Source: an uncultured Eubacteriales bacterium (lineage in GTDB: Bacteria; Bacillota; Clostridia; Lachnospirales; Lachnospiraceae). Taken from it: a stretch of DNA of 64,000 bases. The DNA is taken from assembly GCA_900548855.1 (NCBI GenBank), contig URMF01000007.1, forward strand, positions 32,683 through 96,682. The letters run 5' to 3'. The translations under genes were made by a program, and so were the position numbers. The notes under the pieces were generated by a model. It was not told the origin of the DNA. It was given only the letters and a program-made list of their open reading frames with translations, and made no database searches. Shown in pieces: positions 16,510 to 25,138 of the stretch; the first letter of the stretch is position 1, and each line of letters starts with the position of its first letter.

Positions 16510-17252
16510 ATGAAATCGATAGATGAAATTATTGGAAGAGCAGAGAATTTATTATGTATAATGGATAGATGTGGCTTGGAAAACAGTATTTGTGATAGAA
16601 AGAGATATACCAAACGACAAAGAAACGAACAGTGCTTAGTTATTTATAAATGGTTAAGAGATAATGACTATATTCGGTTTATGGCGGAAACTGAAAAGTA
16701 TTTGTTTGATAAACATGTAGGTAATCCATTTAATAGGAAAGTTTTTCATAATAAATTTTTTTAGTGTGAAGCAATTGAACCGCTATTATGGACGCTTGGA
16801 CTCACAAAAAGACTATCTCCATATAGTAGGTACGTTTTTACAGACTGGCAGGTAAATAACGAAATGCATCTAAAATTAAAAGTAAATGTTCCGAATACTC
16901 ATCAACAATTATTAAAAAAAGTTGTCCTACAAAGTGAAGCACAAATTGAATTACGTGATGAGATTGCCATGCTATGGCATTGGAGAGCTATAGAAGGAAA
17001 AAATCCGATATTTAAGACAGAGTCTGTTAGTGATATATTAATTGACACGTTTGGTGATATTTATGGGGAAGCAATTGATAATATTTTAAAAGGTCAAAAA
17101 ATAAGCAGGATTTTGCAATTAATGAAAAATATGTCTATCAGTTAAGTTCTGTTGAGTTGCAACACTTGTATAAACCTACAAAGTGGCGTTATCATGCATT
17201 TGAATGAGTGTTGATGGAGGAAGATTGGGATGATGTTAAGTTGAATACTTGA
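16510..17252 (+). pseudogene. DUF4272 protein, broken by two nonsense codons and a frameshift
   Basis: The first part (KSIDEIIGRAENLL ... NRKVFHNKFF) stops at TAG 16762. The same frame continues without a gap as CEAIEPLLWTLGLTK, the LLWxLGL core of DUF4272, and runs on as an open frame to 17145. A CAG-to-TAG change would explain the stop. Near 17130 the reading shifts to another frame (YQLSSVELQHLYKPTKWRYHAFE). It meets TGA 17205 where Trp is expected, then resumes VLMEEDWDDVKLNT. Three independent lesions make this a decayed gene. A parental protein of about 245 residues is implied. Confidence 0.8.
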
Positions 17253-17274
17253 TTTATATTTTCCAATTGTTTAC

Positions 17275-17401
17275 TATGCTTAGGATGCGTTAGGTAATGT
17301 TATCCAACAGTGTAACCATAGAATCCTATACTTACGACTATGCCGGGAACCGCCTGTCAAAGACGGTAAATTTGTTCGTTTGGCAGACTAGGAAGCGTTA
17401 A
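17275..17401 (+). pseudogene. Fragments of an Rhs/YD-repeat protein
   Basis: Two short pieces in different frames read as YD repeats: DALGNVIQQ (17284-17310) and ESYTYDYAGNRLSKT (17321-17365). The second matches the YxYDxxGNRLSK repeat almost perfectly. A third possible piece, GDANRFRYGKYD, lies near 17560. The rest of 17253-17598 shows nothing. These are scraps of a large toxin-delivery protein whose immunity genes may be the neighbours. Confidence 0.7.
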
Positions 17402-17598
17402 TCAATTTAACAAAAGAAACTATATAGCATTTAAAAGTAAAATAATCCTTAGAGCGTTAGAAAGAGGTAAATATTTTAAACATACTCTGAAAAAATCAAC
17501 AATTCGATAAAGAAATATTAGTTTTATGTAGAAATATACAAGGAAGGAGTATATGGGGATGCAAATAGGTTTCGATATGGTAAATATGATATATAGAA

Positions 17599-17772
17599 AT
17601 GTTAATTTCGTTGCTTTTAACAGTGTTATGTCTGTTGATGGGGATTTCTGATTTTAAGAAAATATATCCAACCCGTTATGGTAAAAAGCATATAGAATTG
17701 AAAGGAAAAGTAGTTGGCGAGGATAGGGTTATAACGAGGGGAGGCATAATATGTTACAAACAAATAAGATAA
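17599..17772 (+). pseudogene. Short membrane-anchored ORF, truncated N-terminus of a larger protein
   Basis: A 57-residue frame starts MLISLLLTVLCLLMGISDF, a single hydrophobic anchor, followed by IELKGKVVGEDRVITRGG. This resembles the start of DUF3592-like membrane proteins, in which a beta domain follows. Here it ends at TAA after running 22 bases into the next gene. It is probably a truncation product. Confidence 0.4.
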
Positions 17773-18475
17773 TTTTATGGAAAAATTCGGATTTATATAT
17801 GAGGGATTTTGATGATATAGCCAAGGATGCATTTTCTATAATGGATGTATTTCAACAATTTGAGTATGAATGGAGACCAAATTATTTGACCAGTTATAGA
17901 AAAGAAGAAACGCCATTTGAATGGAGTTACCCCAATTTTTCAAAAGAATTAAAAAAAGGAGTAAATACTGAAGGAAAAAAGGTATTTCGTGATTTGGGTT
18001 ATATTATTGGTTTTTATTCTTCGATTAAAGATGAAGATTCATTTGGATATTCACTAAAAATAGGAAATACGAGATTTTTGAATACGCTAATAGTTGATTT
18101 ACCTATAAATATAAATTTAAATGATATAGAAGTTTCAAATAATATTTCACTTATGTTTGAAATGCTAGTAAAAAGATTTTCGCCTTTTTGGGGGTGTGTT
18201 GCTAATTCTGGATTTTTATCAGAGTACGGTTATTTTAATAAAGTTGAGAATGTACCAGAAACAATTTTTTGGCTGAATTATTTTAGTGATGCTATTATTA
18301 AAAAATTGGTAAAAAAAAGATAGATAAAGTTATAAAAGATTATCCAAATATAACGATGAAAAATGGGATTTTCAAGCTTAGAGATGTTGCAATGGATTTT
18401 GAGAATGAAGAAGATAGACAGCTGCATAATGAAATACATTCAAGACTGTTATTAGGCTACAAAAATAGCAGATAG
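17751..18475 (+). pseudogene. Immunity-protein-like gene with one frameshift
   Basis: ATG 17751 follows GGGGAGG. The first frame codes 190 residues (DDIAKDAFSIMDVFQQFEYE, ... FSPFWGCVANSGFL) and ends in an A8 run at 18311-18318. One frame over, the protein plainly continues as KIDKVIKDYPNITMKNGIF ... LLLGYKNSR to 18475, giving about 240 residues. The single lesion is in a homopolymer, so it could be a recent mutation, phase variation or a base-call error. The overall make-up recalls Imm52-like immunity proteins, but I cannot confirm that. Confidence 0.6.
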
Positions 18476-18702
18476 GAAGCGATTAAAAGTGGTGCACCGG
18501 CGATACTATTATCAATACAACCAGGAATCATTCGTTTTATATGGAAAATAAGAGAAGCATAGCTGCAACAAACCTGGAAAAAGGAGATGTACTTTATATC
18601 AGGAAGGACAGATTGAGATTGTTCCTAATTCAGATATGATAAAAAGTGTATTGGAAGAACTATAAGATAAAATAAAAACGAAGAATACGGAGGCTAAAAG
18701 CT
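18476..18702 (+). other. Unassigned debris between immunity-like genes
   Basis: No frame longer than about 45 codons is seen. A stretch near 18560-18640 reads AATNLEKGDVLYIRKD, which looks like a piece of a coding sequence with no start. A ribosome site (CGGAGG) for the next gene is at its end. Confidence 0.3.
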
Positions 18703-18993
18703 GTGAAAATAGTATATCAAAATAATGAGGAACGATTCGATTTTGATTCAATGAATAAAGGCTATAGAGAAGATGTATACGTATATTTAGAAAATAAGAA
18801 ATATAAACTATCGATATATACTATAACTCGCTTAAATCAAGATTTTGAGATGGAAATAAAAGAGTATGGTTTTTTTCAGATGCCAATTAATTTGATTTTA
18901 GTTGAAGATATTTCCAAGGATATTATTAACAATACAATATGTGAACTATGTAAAAGAAATTTTTTTGAAGGAATGGTGGAATGTCAGGATTAG
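18703..18993 (+). CDS. Small hypothetical protein, possible immunity protein
   Basis: This 96-residue protein starts at GTG 18703, about nine bases after CGGAGG. The strand-rich sequence (MKIVYQNNEERFDFDSMN, YVYLENKKYKLSIYTITRL) is acidic and soluble, like many orphan immunity proteins. Its stop touches the stop of the truncated dus gene on the other strand, which marks the island junction. No family recognised. Confidence 0.5.
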   Translation: MKIVYQNNEERFDFDSMNKGYREDVYVYLENKKYKLSIYTITRLNQDFEMEIKEYGFFQMPINLILVEDISKDIINNTICELCKRNFFEGMVECQD

Positions 18994-19517
18994 AATAGAC
19001 TAGATTTCATTCGTCTATAAAATTCTTTCTGATATCTTGGATGAATGATCAGTTCCTTAATGGGATATTTTTGATAGATAGCAAGCAGGTTTTCCCATTC
19101 ATGTTCGGATTCGATACCGATTCTGGTTTTAATGGAAATGTCTAACGGGCATTTTGCAAATATCTCATCTAAAAACCGATTCAGTTCATCCGGTACGCTT
19201 AGGAATCCGGCTCCTCGTTTTTTGGCAGCTACAGTTCCGGAAGGACAGCCAAGATTAAAGTTGACTTCTTCATAACCAAAGTTTTGCAGTCTTTTAGCAA
19301 TCTTTAGAAACGTTTCTGTCTGGTTTGTGAGAATCTGGGGGATTACCTTCATCTCTTTATTGTTTTCCGGTGAAATATCACGAAGCTCTTTTGCACTTAA
19401 AACCTTATTTGACAAGAATGGGGTGTAATAACAGTCAAAGCCGCCATAATGGTGATGCAGTGCATTCCGGTATATATAGGTTGTAATTCCTTCCATAGGT
19501 GCTAAATATAATCTCAT
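18990..19517 (-). pseudogene. tRNA-dihydrouridine synthase, C-terminally truncated
   Basis: The 175 residues from ATG 19517 (AAAGGA upstream) are a normal Dus N-terminus: LYLAPMEGITTYIYRN (FMN site), EVNFNLGCPSGTVAAKKRGAGFL with the catalytic Cys in GCPS, SIKTRIGIE, and IIHPR. After HPRYQKEFY the sequence diverges and stops, whereas intact enzymes have about 310-330 residues. Half of the TIM barrel and the helical tRNA-binding domain are missing. The break coincides with the end of the AT-rich island, so insertion or deletion there removed the 3' half. The product is unlikely to be active. Confidence 0.85.
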
Positions 19518-19798
19518 GATATTTGTCCTTTCCATTTAAACGATATGTCCTGATACAGTATAGCACAAAGTCAGTTGAAAATGGGAATTTCGGAGTGTGA
19601 TTTTGATTTCTGTTGTTAGTGCCTGTATTATTTGGAATGTGAAGAAATATGGGGAAAGGCGATGATATGTGATAGATGTTATTGGTAAATTTGATAGCAT
19701 CTGTGTAACTACATAAAGACATTTTTGCATCTTGGAAGTGGTGGTTTGAGACTAATATTTTTGATATAATCATAGTAAGATTGTTGGAGGTATTTCTT

Positions 19799-20476
19799 AT
19801 GGAGTTGAAAGATAAATTACAGCTTTTGAGAAAGCAGAATGGTTATTCACAGGAACAACTTGCAGATAAATTAGGAATTGCACGTCAGACAATTAGCAAA
19901 TGGGAAAATGGACAGGGAGTTCCTGAATTAAATGGTTTGATTTTATTAAGTAATCTTTATGGTGTAACCATAGATCGTATTGTCAAAGAAAGTGATGAAT
20001 GCAATATTTGTTTGTGCATGCGTACAAGTACGGATATAAATAAAATCATAGAGTTTCTTCTTGTAGCTAAAAAGAATACTTATGCGTCATCTGATAATAA
20101 AACAGTTTCTTGCAGAACCAATTCACATGATTTCTGTTATCAGGATAATATAGGGTATAAATATTATGATTCTTATTTGGGTGGGGAATGCTTTTCTGGT
20201 GAGGAGGCTGTATGGTTACACGACATTCCTGTTTGGAGCATGAATTATGTAGGACGTGTAATTGACAAAAACTTTAATGGAGATTTTTTGAAAGAAGCAC
20301 TTATGGAAGTTCCGGCAGATGTACCATTTCGCGGACCAGAAATATATACCAAAGGTGATTACCATTATCATTGCAAAGTGAATGGAGAATTTGTGTGGTT
20401 TCAGGGATATGAAGAAATATTTTATATGGATAAAAAAATATATGAGTGTTATTTCCACGGAGGGGCTATTCGATAA
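19799..20476 (+). CDS. XRE-family regulator with C-terminal DUF5680 domain
   Basis: This protein has 225 residues from ATG 19799 after GGAGG. Residues 1-60 are a classical HTH_3 domain (LQLLRKQNGYSQEQLADKLG, then ARQTISKWENGQGVPE). Residues about 90-220 form DUF5680 (SHDFCYQDN, YYDSYLGGECFSGEEAVW, FVWFQGYEEIFYM), a probable ligand-sensing domain found fused to XRE regulators in Firmicutes. A TATAAT (19765-19770) lies upstream. Target genes are unknown; it stands alone. Confidence 0.88.
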   Translation: MELKDKLQLLRKQNGYSQEQLADKLGIARQTISKWENGQGVPELNGLILLSNLYGVTIDRIVKESDECNICLCMRTSTDINKIIEFLLVAKKNTYASSDNKTVSCRTNSHDFCYQDNIGYKYYDSYLGGECFSGEEAVWLHDIPVWSMNYVGRVIDKNFNGDFLKEALMEVPADVPFRGPEIYTKGDYHYHCKVNGEFVWFQGYEEIFYMDKKIYECYFHGGAIR

Positions 20477-20595
20477 TGGAGATAATTGAGAAGGAATAAA
20501 GAATATTGCGAGGAACATTCTATTATACATACAAATTTCTTTTATTATGAAAAACTTTTGCACAGAAGAAGGGAAATAGATAGTTAGTTTGACGG

Positions 20596-20627
20596 AGAGT
20601 ATATCATTTGGATGGTATGCTCTTTTT
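20596..20627 (+). terminator. Rho-independent terminator
   Basis: AGAGTATATCAT and ATGGTATGCTCT pair over 12 bases (two G-U pairs) around a TTGG loop and are followed by five T. It lies 120 bases after the XRE/DUF5680 gene, which it should terminate. Confidence 0.85.
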
Positions 20628-20707
20628 ATTGTCTGATCTATTATTGTATTCCCTGTTTTTCTATGGTAGGATGATGATATCGAAGTCAAAAACAAATGAG
20701 GTAATAT

Positions 20708-21373
20708 ATGTTAGGAAATAAACGGGGAAACCTTCTTAGAGATTATGTGGCAGATTATACAGTGTTTGATTTGGAAACAACGGGAATTCGCCCGGACTAT
20801 GATGCCATCATTGAAATTTCGGCGGTAAAAGTAAGAGATGGAAGGGTGGCAGATACCTTCAGCAGTTTGATTAATCCGGGACGGCGGATACCTTATGGGG
20901 CAACGGCGGTAAATGGAATCAGCGATGAGATGGTGGCAGATGAGCCGGAGCTAGAGCTTGTTTTTCCGAAGTTTAATGAATTTATTGGTGAGGATGTTCT
21001 GGTGGGACATAACATACACTCCTTTGATATGAAATTTATATGGAGGGCGGCAGAGGATTTATTGGGACAGACCGTCAGCAATGATTATATCGATACCCTT
21101 CCGATGGCAAGACAGCGTCTGCCGCAGCTTAGCCATCACAAGCTGGTGGATCTTGCTGCCTATTACGAAATCAGTACAGCAGGTGCCCATAGAGCATTAA
21201 AGGATTGTATGATGAACCAGAAGTGTTTTGAGCGGATGGCAAAAGAAAGTGTAGCGTATTCTCCGAAGCTTTGTCCAAGATGCGGCAGCGAATTAAGACG
21301 CAGAAATGGAAAATACGGGGAATTTTGGGGATGTAGTGGATTTCCTGCCTGTCGATATACCCAAAACTGCTGA
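20708..21373 (+). CDS. DnaQ-like 3'-5' exonuclease with C-terminal topoisomerase-type zinc ribbon
   Basis: This protein has 221 residues. The Exo I motif FDLETTGIRPDYDAIIE gives the DxE pair, Exo II is VGHNIHSFDMKF, and Exo III is HRALKDCMMN with the HxxxxD pair. The Exo domain spans about residues 15-180. The tail (CPRCGSELRRRNGKYGEFWGCSGFPAC) is a four-Cys zf-C4_Topoisom ribbon that probably contacts DNA or RNA. Relatives are DNA polymerase III epsilon-like proofreading or repair nucleases. The fusion is a known Firmicutes arrangement. Confidence 0.88.
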   Translation: MLGNKRGNLLRDYVADYTVFDLETTGIRPDYDAIIEISAVKVRDGRVADTFSSLINPGRRIPYGATAVNGISDEMVADEPELELVFPKFNEFIGEDVLVGHNIHSFDMKFIWRAAEDLLGQTVSNDYIDTLPMARQRLPQLSHHKLVDLAAYYEISTAGAHRALKDCMMNQKCFERMAKESVAYSPKLCPRCGSELRRRNGKYGEFWGCSGFPACRYTQNC

Positions 21374-21410
21374 GATTATCCGTTCCGGTGAGTAGCAGAC
21401 GAAACAGACA

Positions 21411-21572
21411 GATTCGAATGCACTTTTTTATAAAAGTATCATAGATCAGGATGCTAATGCGGTTGTTATATGTAATTTTTGGCATGAAATTATTTATATG
21501 AATCCCGCTGCGGTGAAGCGTTATGAAAAATCAGAGAGAAGATTGTTTAAGAAAGAGAGCTGGATTATATGA
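21411..21572 (+). pseudogene. PAS-domain protein remnant
   Basis: An open frame without a start reads FYKSIIDQDANAVVICN, then HEIIYMNPAAVKRYEKSERR. This is the core of a small PAS protein of the type found in Firmicutes. The preceding in-frame codon run hits TAG, and the end overlaps the next gene by four bases. Only about 50 of the expected 110-130 residues remain. Confidence 0.6.
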
Positions 21573-22342
21573 TTTTTACAAATAAAGAAATAGTGCAGGT
21601 TGCTATGAGGCAGTCAGCAATAGATGCAAATTGTAATGTAGAGGATTTTTCTAAAAAAGAAAATGTAGTAGTTGCATCTGCAACAAATGAACATGCAAGA
21701 AAATATCTGAAATTGCCTTTTGATTGTAATTTGATTTCATATGGCAACAATATTGTGGCGTCCATAAAAGAAGAATATAGAGAAATTGTCCAGTTGTACA
21801 TTAACAAATATTCTGTAGAACATTGTTTTGAGACTCCGAATATGCATGTGCTGAATGATGAAATGCAAAGACATGGGTTAAGGGTTTGCTTTATGGCGGA
21901 ATATTTTTTGCCAGATGTAAATCATTTAGTGAAGCGGACTTGTAATTATGAATTGAAAATTCTGAGACAGAAGGATTTTGCTGGTTTGTATAAGCCTGAA
22001 TGGGAAAATGCTCTTTGTGAAAAGCGAAGAGAACTGGATGTATTGGGTGTAGCTGCGTATGACAATGAAAAAATGATAGGGCTGGCGGCGTGTTCAGCGG
22101 ATTGTGAATCCATGTGGCAAATAGGAGTTGATGTTTTGCCTGAATATCGAAGGAGAGGCATTGCATCAGCACTTACAAGCAGGTTAGCATTAGAAATACT
22201 CAATGCAGGAAAAGTCCCGTTTTATTGTGCTGCATGGAGCAATCTCAAATCTGTCAGAAATGCCATTAAGAGTGGATTTAGACCGGCTTGGGTTGAAATG
22301 ACAGTAAAAGATATGGATACTGTGACAGAAATGAATAAGTGA
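21569..22342 (+). CDS. GNAT family N-acetyltransferase (two-part)
   Basis: This protein has 257 residues from ATG 21569. The C-terminal half holds the acetyl-CoA site: IGVDVLPEYRRRGIASALTSRLA (Q/R-x-x-G-x-A form), then FYCAAWSNLKSVRNAIKSGFRPAW as motif B. The N-terminal about 115 residues are a degenerate partner domain that is typical of longer GNATs annotated as GNAT_acetyltr_2-like. Substrate unknown. The gene start overlaps the PAS remnant, so a deletion may have fused the two loci. Confidence 0.83.
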   Translation: MIFTNKEIVQVAMRQSAIDANCNVEDFSKKENVVVASATNEHARKYLKLPFDCNLISYGNNIVASIKEEYREIVQLYINKYSVEHCFETPNMHVLNDEMQRHGLRVCFMAEYFLPDVNHLVKRTCNYELKILRQKDFAGLYKPEWENALCEKRRELDVLGVAAYDNEKMIGLAACSADCESMWQIGVDVLPEYRRRGIASALTSRLALEILNAGKVPFYCAAWSNLKSVRNAIKSGFRPAWVEMTVKDMDTVTEMNK

Positions 22343-22428
22343 GAGGCAGCATTATGATAGGATGCCAATGAAAGGTGGTCCCATGTCAGGATTTAGTACA
22401 AATTAAAATTAGAAGTATCCTTAAAAAT

Positions 22429-23763
22429 CTAGCTTTTCAAGTCCCTCTCACCGGCATTTCCCCCTAAACGGGAACGCCGTAACAGTATTTGTTCCTGAAT
22501 CTCAAGATTAGACAGTTTTCGCTTTCCACTAGGTGTCTTTATAAATACCTCACCTTTAGAGGTTGCGTATAACCAGTCACCTGAATATGGAAAAACATCC
22601 ACTTCTACAATATAAGTATCGGGTTGTATTTCTCCTGATGCAGTGGCAATTTTATTGAATTTTATGTTGTATAAATCCGGGCTGACATAGGGCTCCGCCT
22701 GGCTTAGAACCTCTGAGATTTTTCTTTGTATGGTATCAATTTCTTCATAGGATAACCGGACGCCCGTTATTATTCTGTCATTGGCAACACCCCAGAAGAT
22801 TTTTCCGGTTTCCTGCAGACTGCTGTTTAGGTAAGCGTTTACGTAGATTTCAGCATTGGCAATAATGGAATTGCATGGTCGGTTTCCTTTAATCTCCTTT
22901 AGCTCTATAGCAGGATTTTCTCCATAAGGAAACAAATCGCCTGTCCGGTACAGTACCGGTTCAATTGAATCACCGGTATCAGCGGCCGCCATATCGGGCA
23001 TATTACGCCAAATCATTTGATAATTATAAGAAACCGGGCTCATTTGCCGAGATGGTGGCAGTAAATACAATGCATTGAGATTCTGTTGTGCAAATATGGA
23101 TTCGAGCCGTTTATTTTCAGCAAGAATAAGCTGGATTCCTTTCAGCTTTGATAAAATATCGATTATCATATAGCACATGGTTTCATCCATTCCTGCCAAT
23201 ATGCTATCGGCAATCAATATGGAGCCTGCAGGAATTTTAGACAACAGGCAGACAAAATCCAGATATCGCTGCTCGCTAGAGGACATTACAACATTTATTT
23301 CCGCTTTGGCAAGGCAGTTGCCAAGAATATGATGCTCTTTCAATCCTAAATTCCAGAGGAAACGCTGGGCATTTTGAATGTCACTTCTGGTGTATTTCTG
23401 ATGCTTGGTTCTTTCCAAATCAGGAAAATAGAAAAATAAATTTTCACGGTTGATTTTTGAGAGTTTTTTAATATCATCGAAGCTCTTGAGCAATATATGT
23501 GAGGACTGGCTGGTATGGTGCTGGATTAAGGCTATATTCTCATCTGCGGAATGAACCTGTAAGCGTGTATATCCTTCCCGCTCGGAATTTTGATGGTATT
23601 GCAGAAGCTTTGAACCCAAAAAAACGGAATATACTGCTGCTAATAATTGTGTTTTTCCCATTGCGTTATCCCCGAAAATTACATTGATTTTATTATCGCA
23701 TAACGGAAACCGCTGGTGTTCAATTGGACCAAAATTTTCGAGTCGTATTTCTTTTATAAACAT
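22429..23763 (-). CDS. ABC/OLD-type ATPase fused to a Schlafen AlbA_2 domain
   Basis: This protein has 444 residues. Residues 1-230 are a RecF/SMC-like ATPase: IRLENFGPIE, Walker A GDNAMGKTQL (31-40), a signature-like SSSEQRYLDF (161-170), and a Walker B-like SILIADSILAGMDE (181-194) whose usual acidic pair is altered. Residues about 285-430 match the AlbA_2/Schlafen core: ELKEIKG, NAEIYVNAYLN, KIFWGVANDRIITGV, VEVDVFP, and a final GEVFIKTPSGKRKLSNLEIQ. In Schlafen proteins this fold cuts or binds tRNA or DNA. The fusion suggests an ATP-gated nucleic-acid effector, possibly defensive. It stands alone on the minus strand. Both domains are clear; activity is inference. Confidence 0.8.
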   Translation of the reverse strand: MFIKEIRLENFGPIEHQRFPLCDNKINVIFGDNAMGKTQLLAAVYSVFLGSKLLQYHQNSEREGYTRLQVHSADENIALIQHHTSQSSHILLKSFDDIKKLSKINRENLFFYFPDLERTKHQKYTRSDIQNAQRFLWNLGLKEHHILGNCLAKAEINVVMSSSEQRYLDFVCLLSKIPAGSILIADSILAGMDETMCYMIIDILSKLKGIQLILAENKRLESIFAQQNLNALYLLPPSRQMSPVSYNYQMIWRNMPDMAAADTGDSIEPVLYRTGDLFPYGENPAIELKEIKGNRPCNSIIANAEIYVNAYLNSSLQETGKIFWGVANDRIITGVRLSYEEIDTIQRKISEVLSQAEPYVSPDLYNIKFNKIATASGEIQPDTYIVEVDVFPYSGDWLYATSKGEVFIKTPSGKRKLSNLEIQEQILLRRSRLGGNAGERDLKS

Positions 23764-23858
23764 AGTATTTTCCTCACTTTTTGTCGGTGGCTCTATTGTA
23801 TCATAGCGGGCGCATTTGCTTTAGCCGTTATAAAGCCTGCCAGAGGCTGCAAACATCT

Positions 23859-24926
23859 TTAGCAATGGAAAATCTTCCGGAGAGTCTCATCCTCTTTTAA
23901 CAGCTCTTTCGCCTTTATCCGGTATTTTTCCTCATGCAGATAGGTATGGCGGAATGGCTTGATGGAAGGTGCCCGCTCAATTGCCTGCTCATAGGCATGG
24001 ATATCCAGATTCAGGGTTTCTACATAGTTAAAGAAGCCGGTATCGGTAAAAATAGTATGCACCCGTTTAGAACGGTGCTCCTGTACAAGGCTCATCAGGT
24101 AAGTGGCAATCCCCACCTGGATTCCGTGAAGCTGGGGAGCCTCCAGCATTTTGTCCAGGGCGTGGGAGATTAAATGTTCACTGCCGCTGGTAGGTGCACT
24201 GCTTCCGGCGATTTCATTTGCAATGCCGCTCATGGCAAGAGAATCCAATAATTCCTTTAAAAATAAATCATCCCGTATACTGGCAAAGGGAGTCCGGACA
24301 AAGCTGTTAACAGCTTTTTTTGCAATCATCATGGCGAAATCGTTCACCTCGGTAAGCCCTAAATCTTCTTCAAACTGCCAGTCGTAAAGGGCGGTAATCT
24401 TTGAAACCATATCCCCGATTCCGGAATAGAGAAACCGCTCCGGCGCACTTTTAATGACCGCAGTATCTACTATAATTCCGTATGCCATTCTTGCCGGGAC
24501 GGAATTTCGTCTGCCGTCTATTATCAGGGAAGCGCTTGCGCTGGAAAATCCGTCGCTGGAGGCAGAGGTGGGAATGCTGATAAATGGAAGCTTTCTTAAA
24601 AATCCGGTGTATTTTGCGGCATCAATTACCTTTCCACCGCCCAGTCCAATCACCGCCTGTGTCTTAACCGGCAGATTAAATGCCAGGGTGGAGATATCAT
24701 TGAGACACACGGAATCCAGCTCCTGATATTCTAACACCTCGATACCTGCAGCCTGTAAGGAGTTCATGACGGTATTTCCAAACATGTCAATCAAGCCGTT
24801 GCCAAAAAAGATGACGACCTTCTTTATATCACTTTCCTTTAAATAAACGCCAATCCGGCCAAGGGCACCTGCCTCAACCTTTAAAAGTGTCGGAATTGCG
24901 ATGTAATCATTGTTTTTTTGTGCCAT
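23859..24926 (-). CDS. sn-glycerol-1-phosphate dehydrogenase (AraM-like)
   Basis: This 355-residue protein has the normal family length. GLGGGKVIDAAKY is the NAD(P)-binding glycine loop, SIPTSASSDGFSSASAS carries the metal Asp, and SEHLISHALD plus LHGIQVGIATYL carry the two metal His residues. The enzyme reduces DHAP to sn-glycerol-1-phosphate. It was first known from archaeal lipids and occurs in some Firmicutes for heptaprenylglyceryl lipids or related uses. No prenyltransferase is adjacent, so its pathway here is open. Confidence 0.9.
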   Translation of the reverse strand: MAQKNNDYIAIPTLLKVEAGALGRIGVYLKESDIKKVVIFFGNGLIDMFGNTVMNSLQAAGIEVLEYQELDSVCLNDISTLAFNLPVKTQAVIGLGGGKVIDAAKYTGFLRKLPFISIPTSASSDGFSSASASLIIDGRRNSVPARMAYGIIVDTAVIKSAPERFLYSGIGDMVSKITALYDWQFEEDLGLTEVNDFAMMIAKKAVNSFVRTPFASIRDDLFLKELLDSLAMSGIANEIAGSSAPTSGSEHLISHALDKMLEAPQLHGIQVGIATYLMSLVQEHRSKRVHTIFTDTGFFNYVETLNLDIHAYEQAIERAPSIKPFRHTYLHEEKYRIKAKELLKEDETLRKIFHC

Positions 24927-25138
24927 GGCTGTATTCCTTTCTTTGTATGGATATTTATATGATTGCCATTTTGAATATGATTATAACAGATTTATTGCAG
25001 CATTGCTGGATAAAATAAAAAATTTTCCGGGAAAACAGAATTCTGTTGAGGTTCTCCGGACGGTTTGTTATATTTAAGATATAAGATGAAAGGTAAATGT
25101 GTGAGCGAGACAGAATATTTGGTTTGGAGGGGATTGCG

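Noticed and set aside
17540..17640. A frame starting MGMQIGFDMVNMIY as a small gene
   Set aside because: The alternative frame reads as Rhs-like debris and the interval lies in a decayed region; no support for expression.
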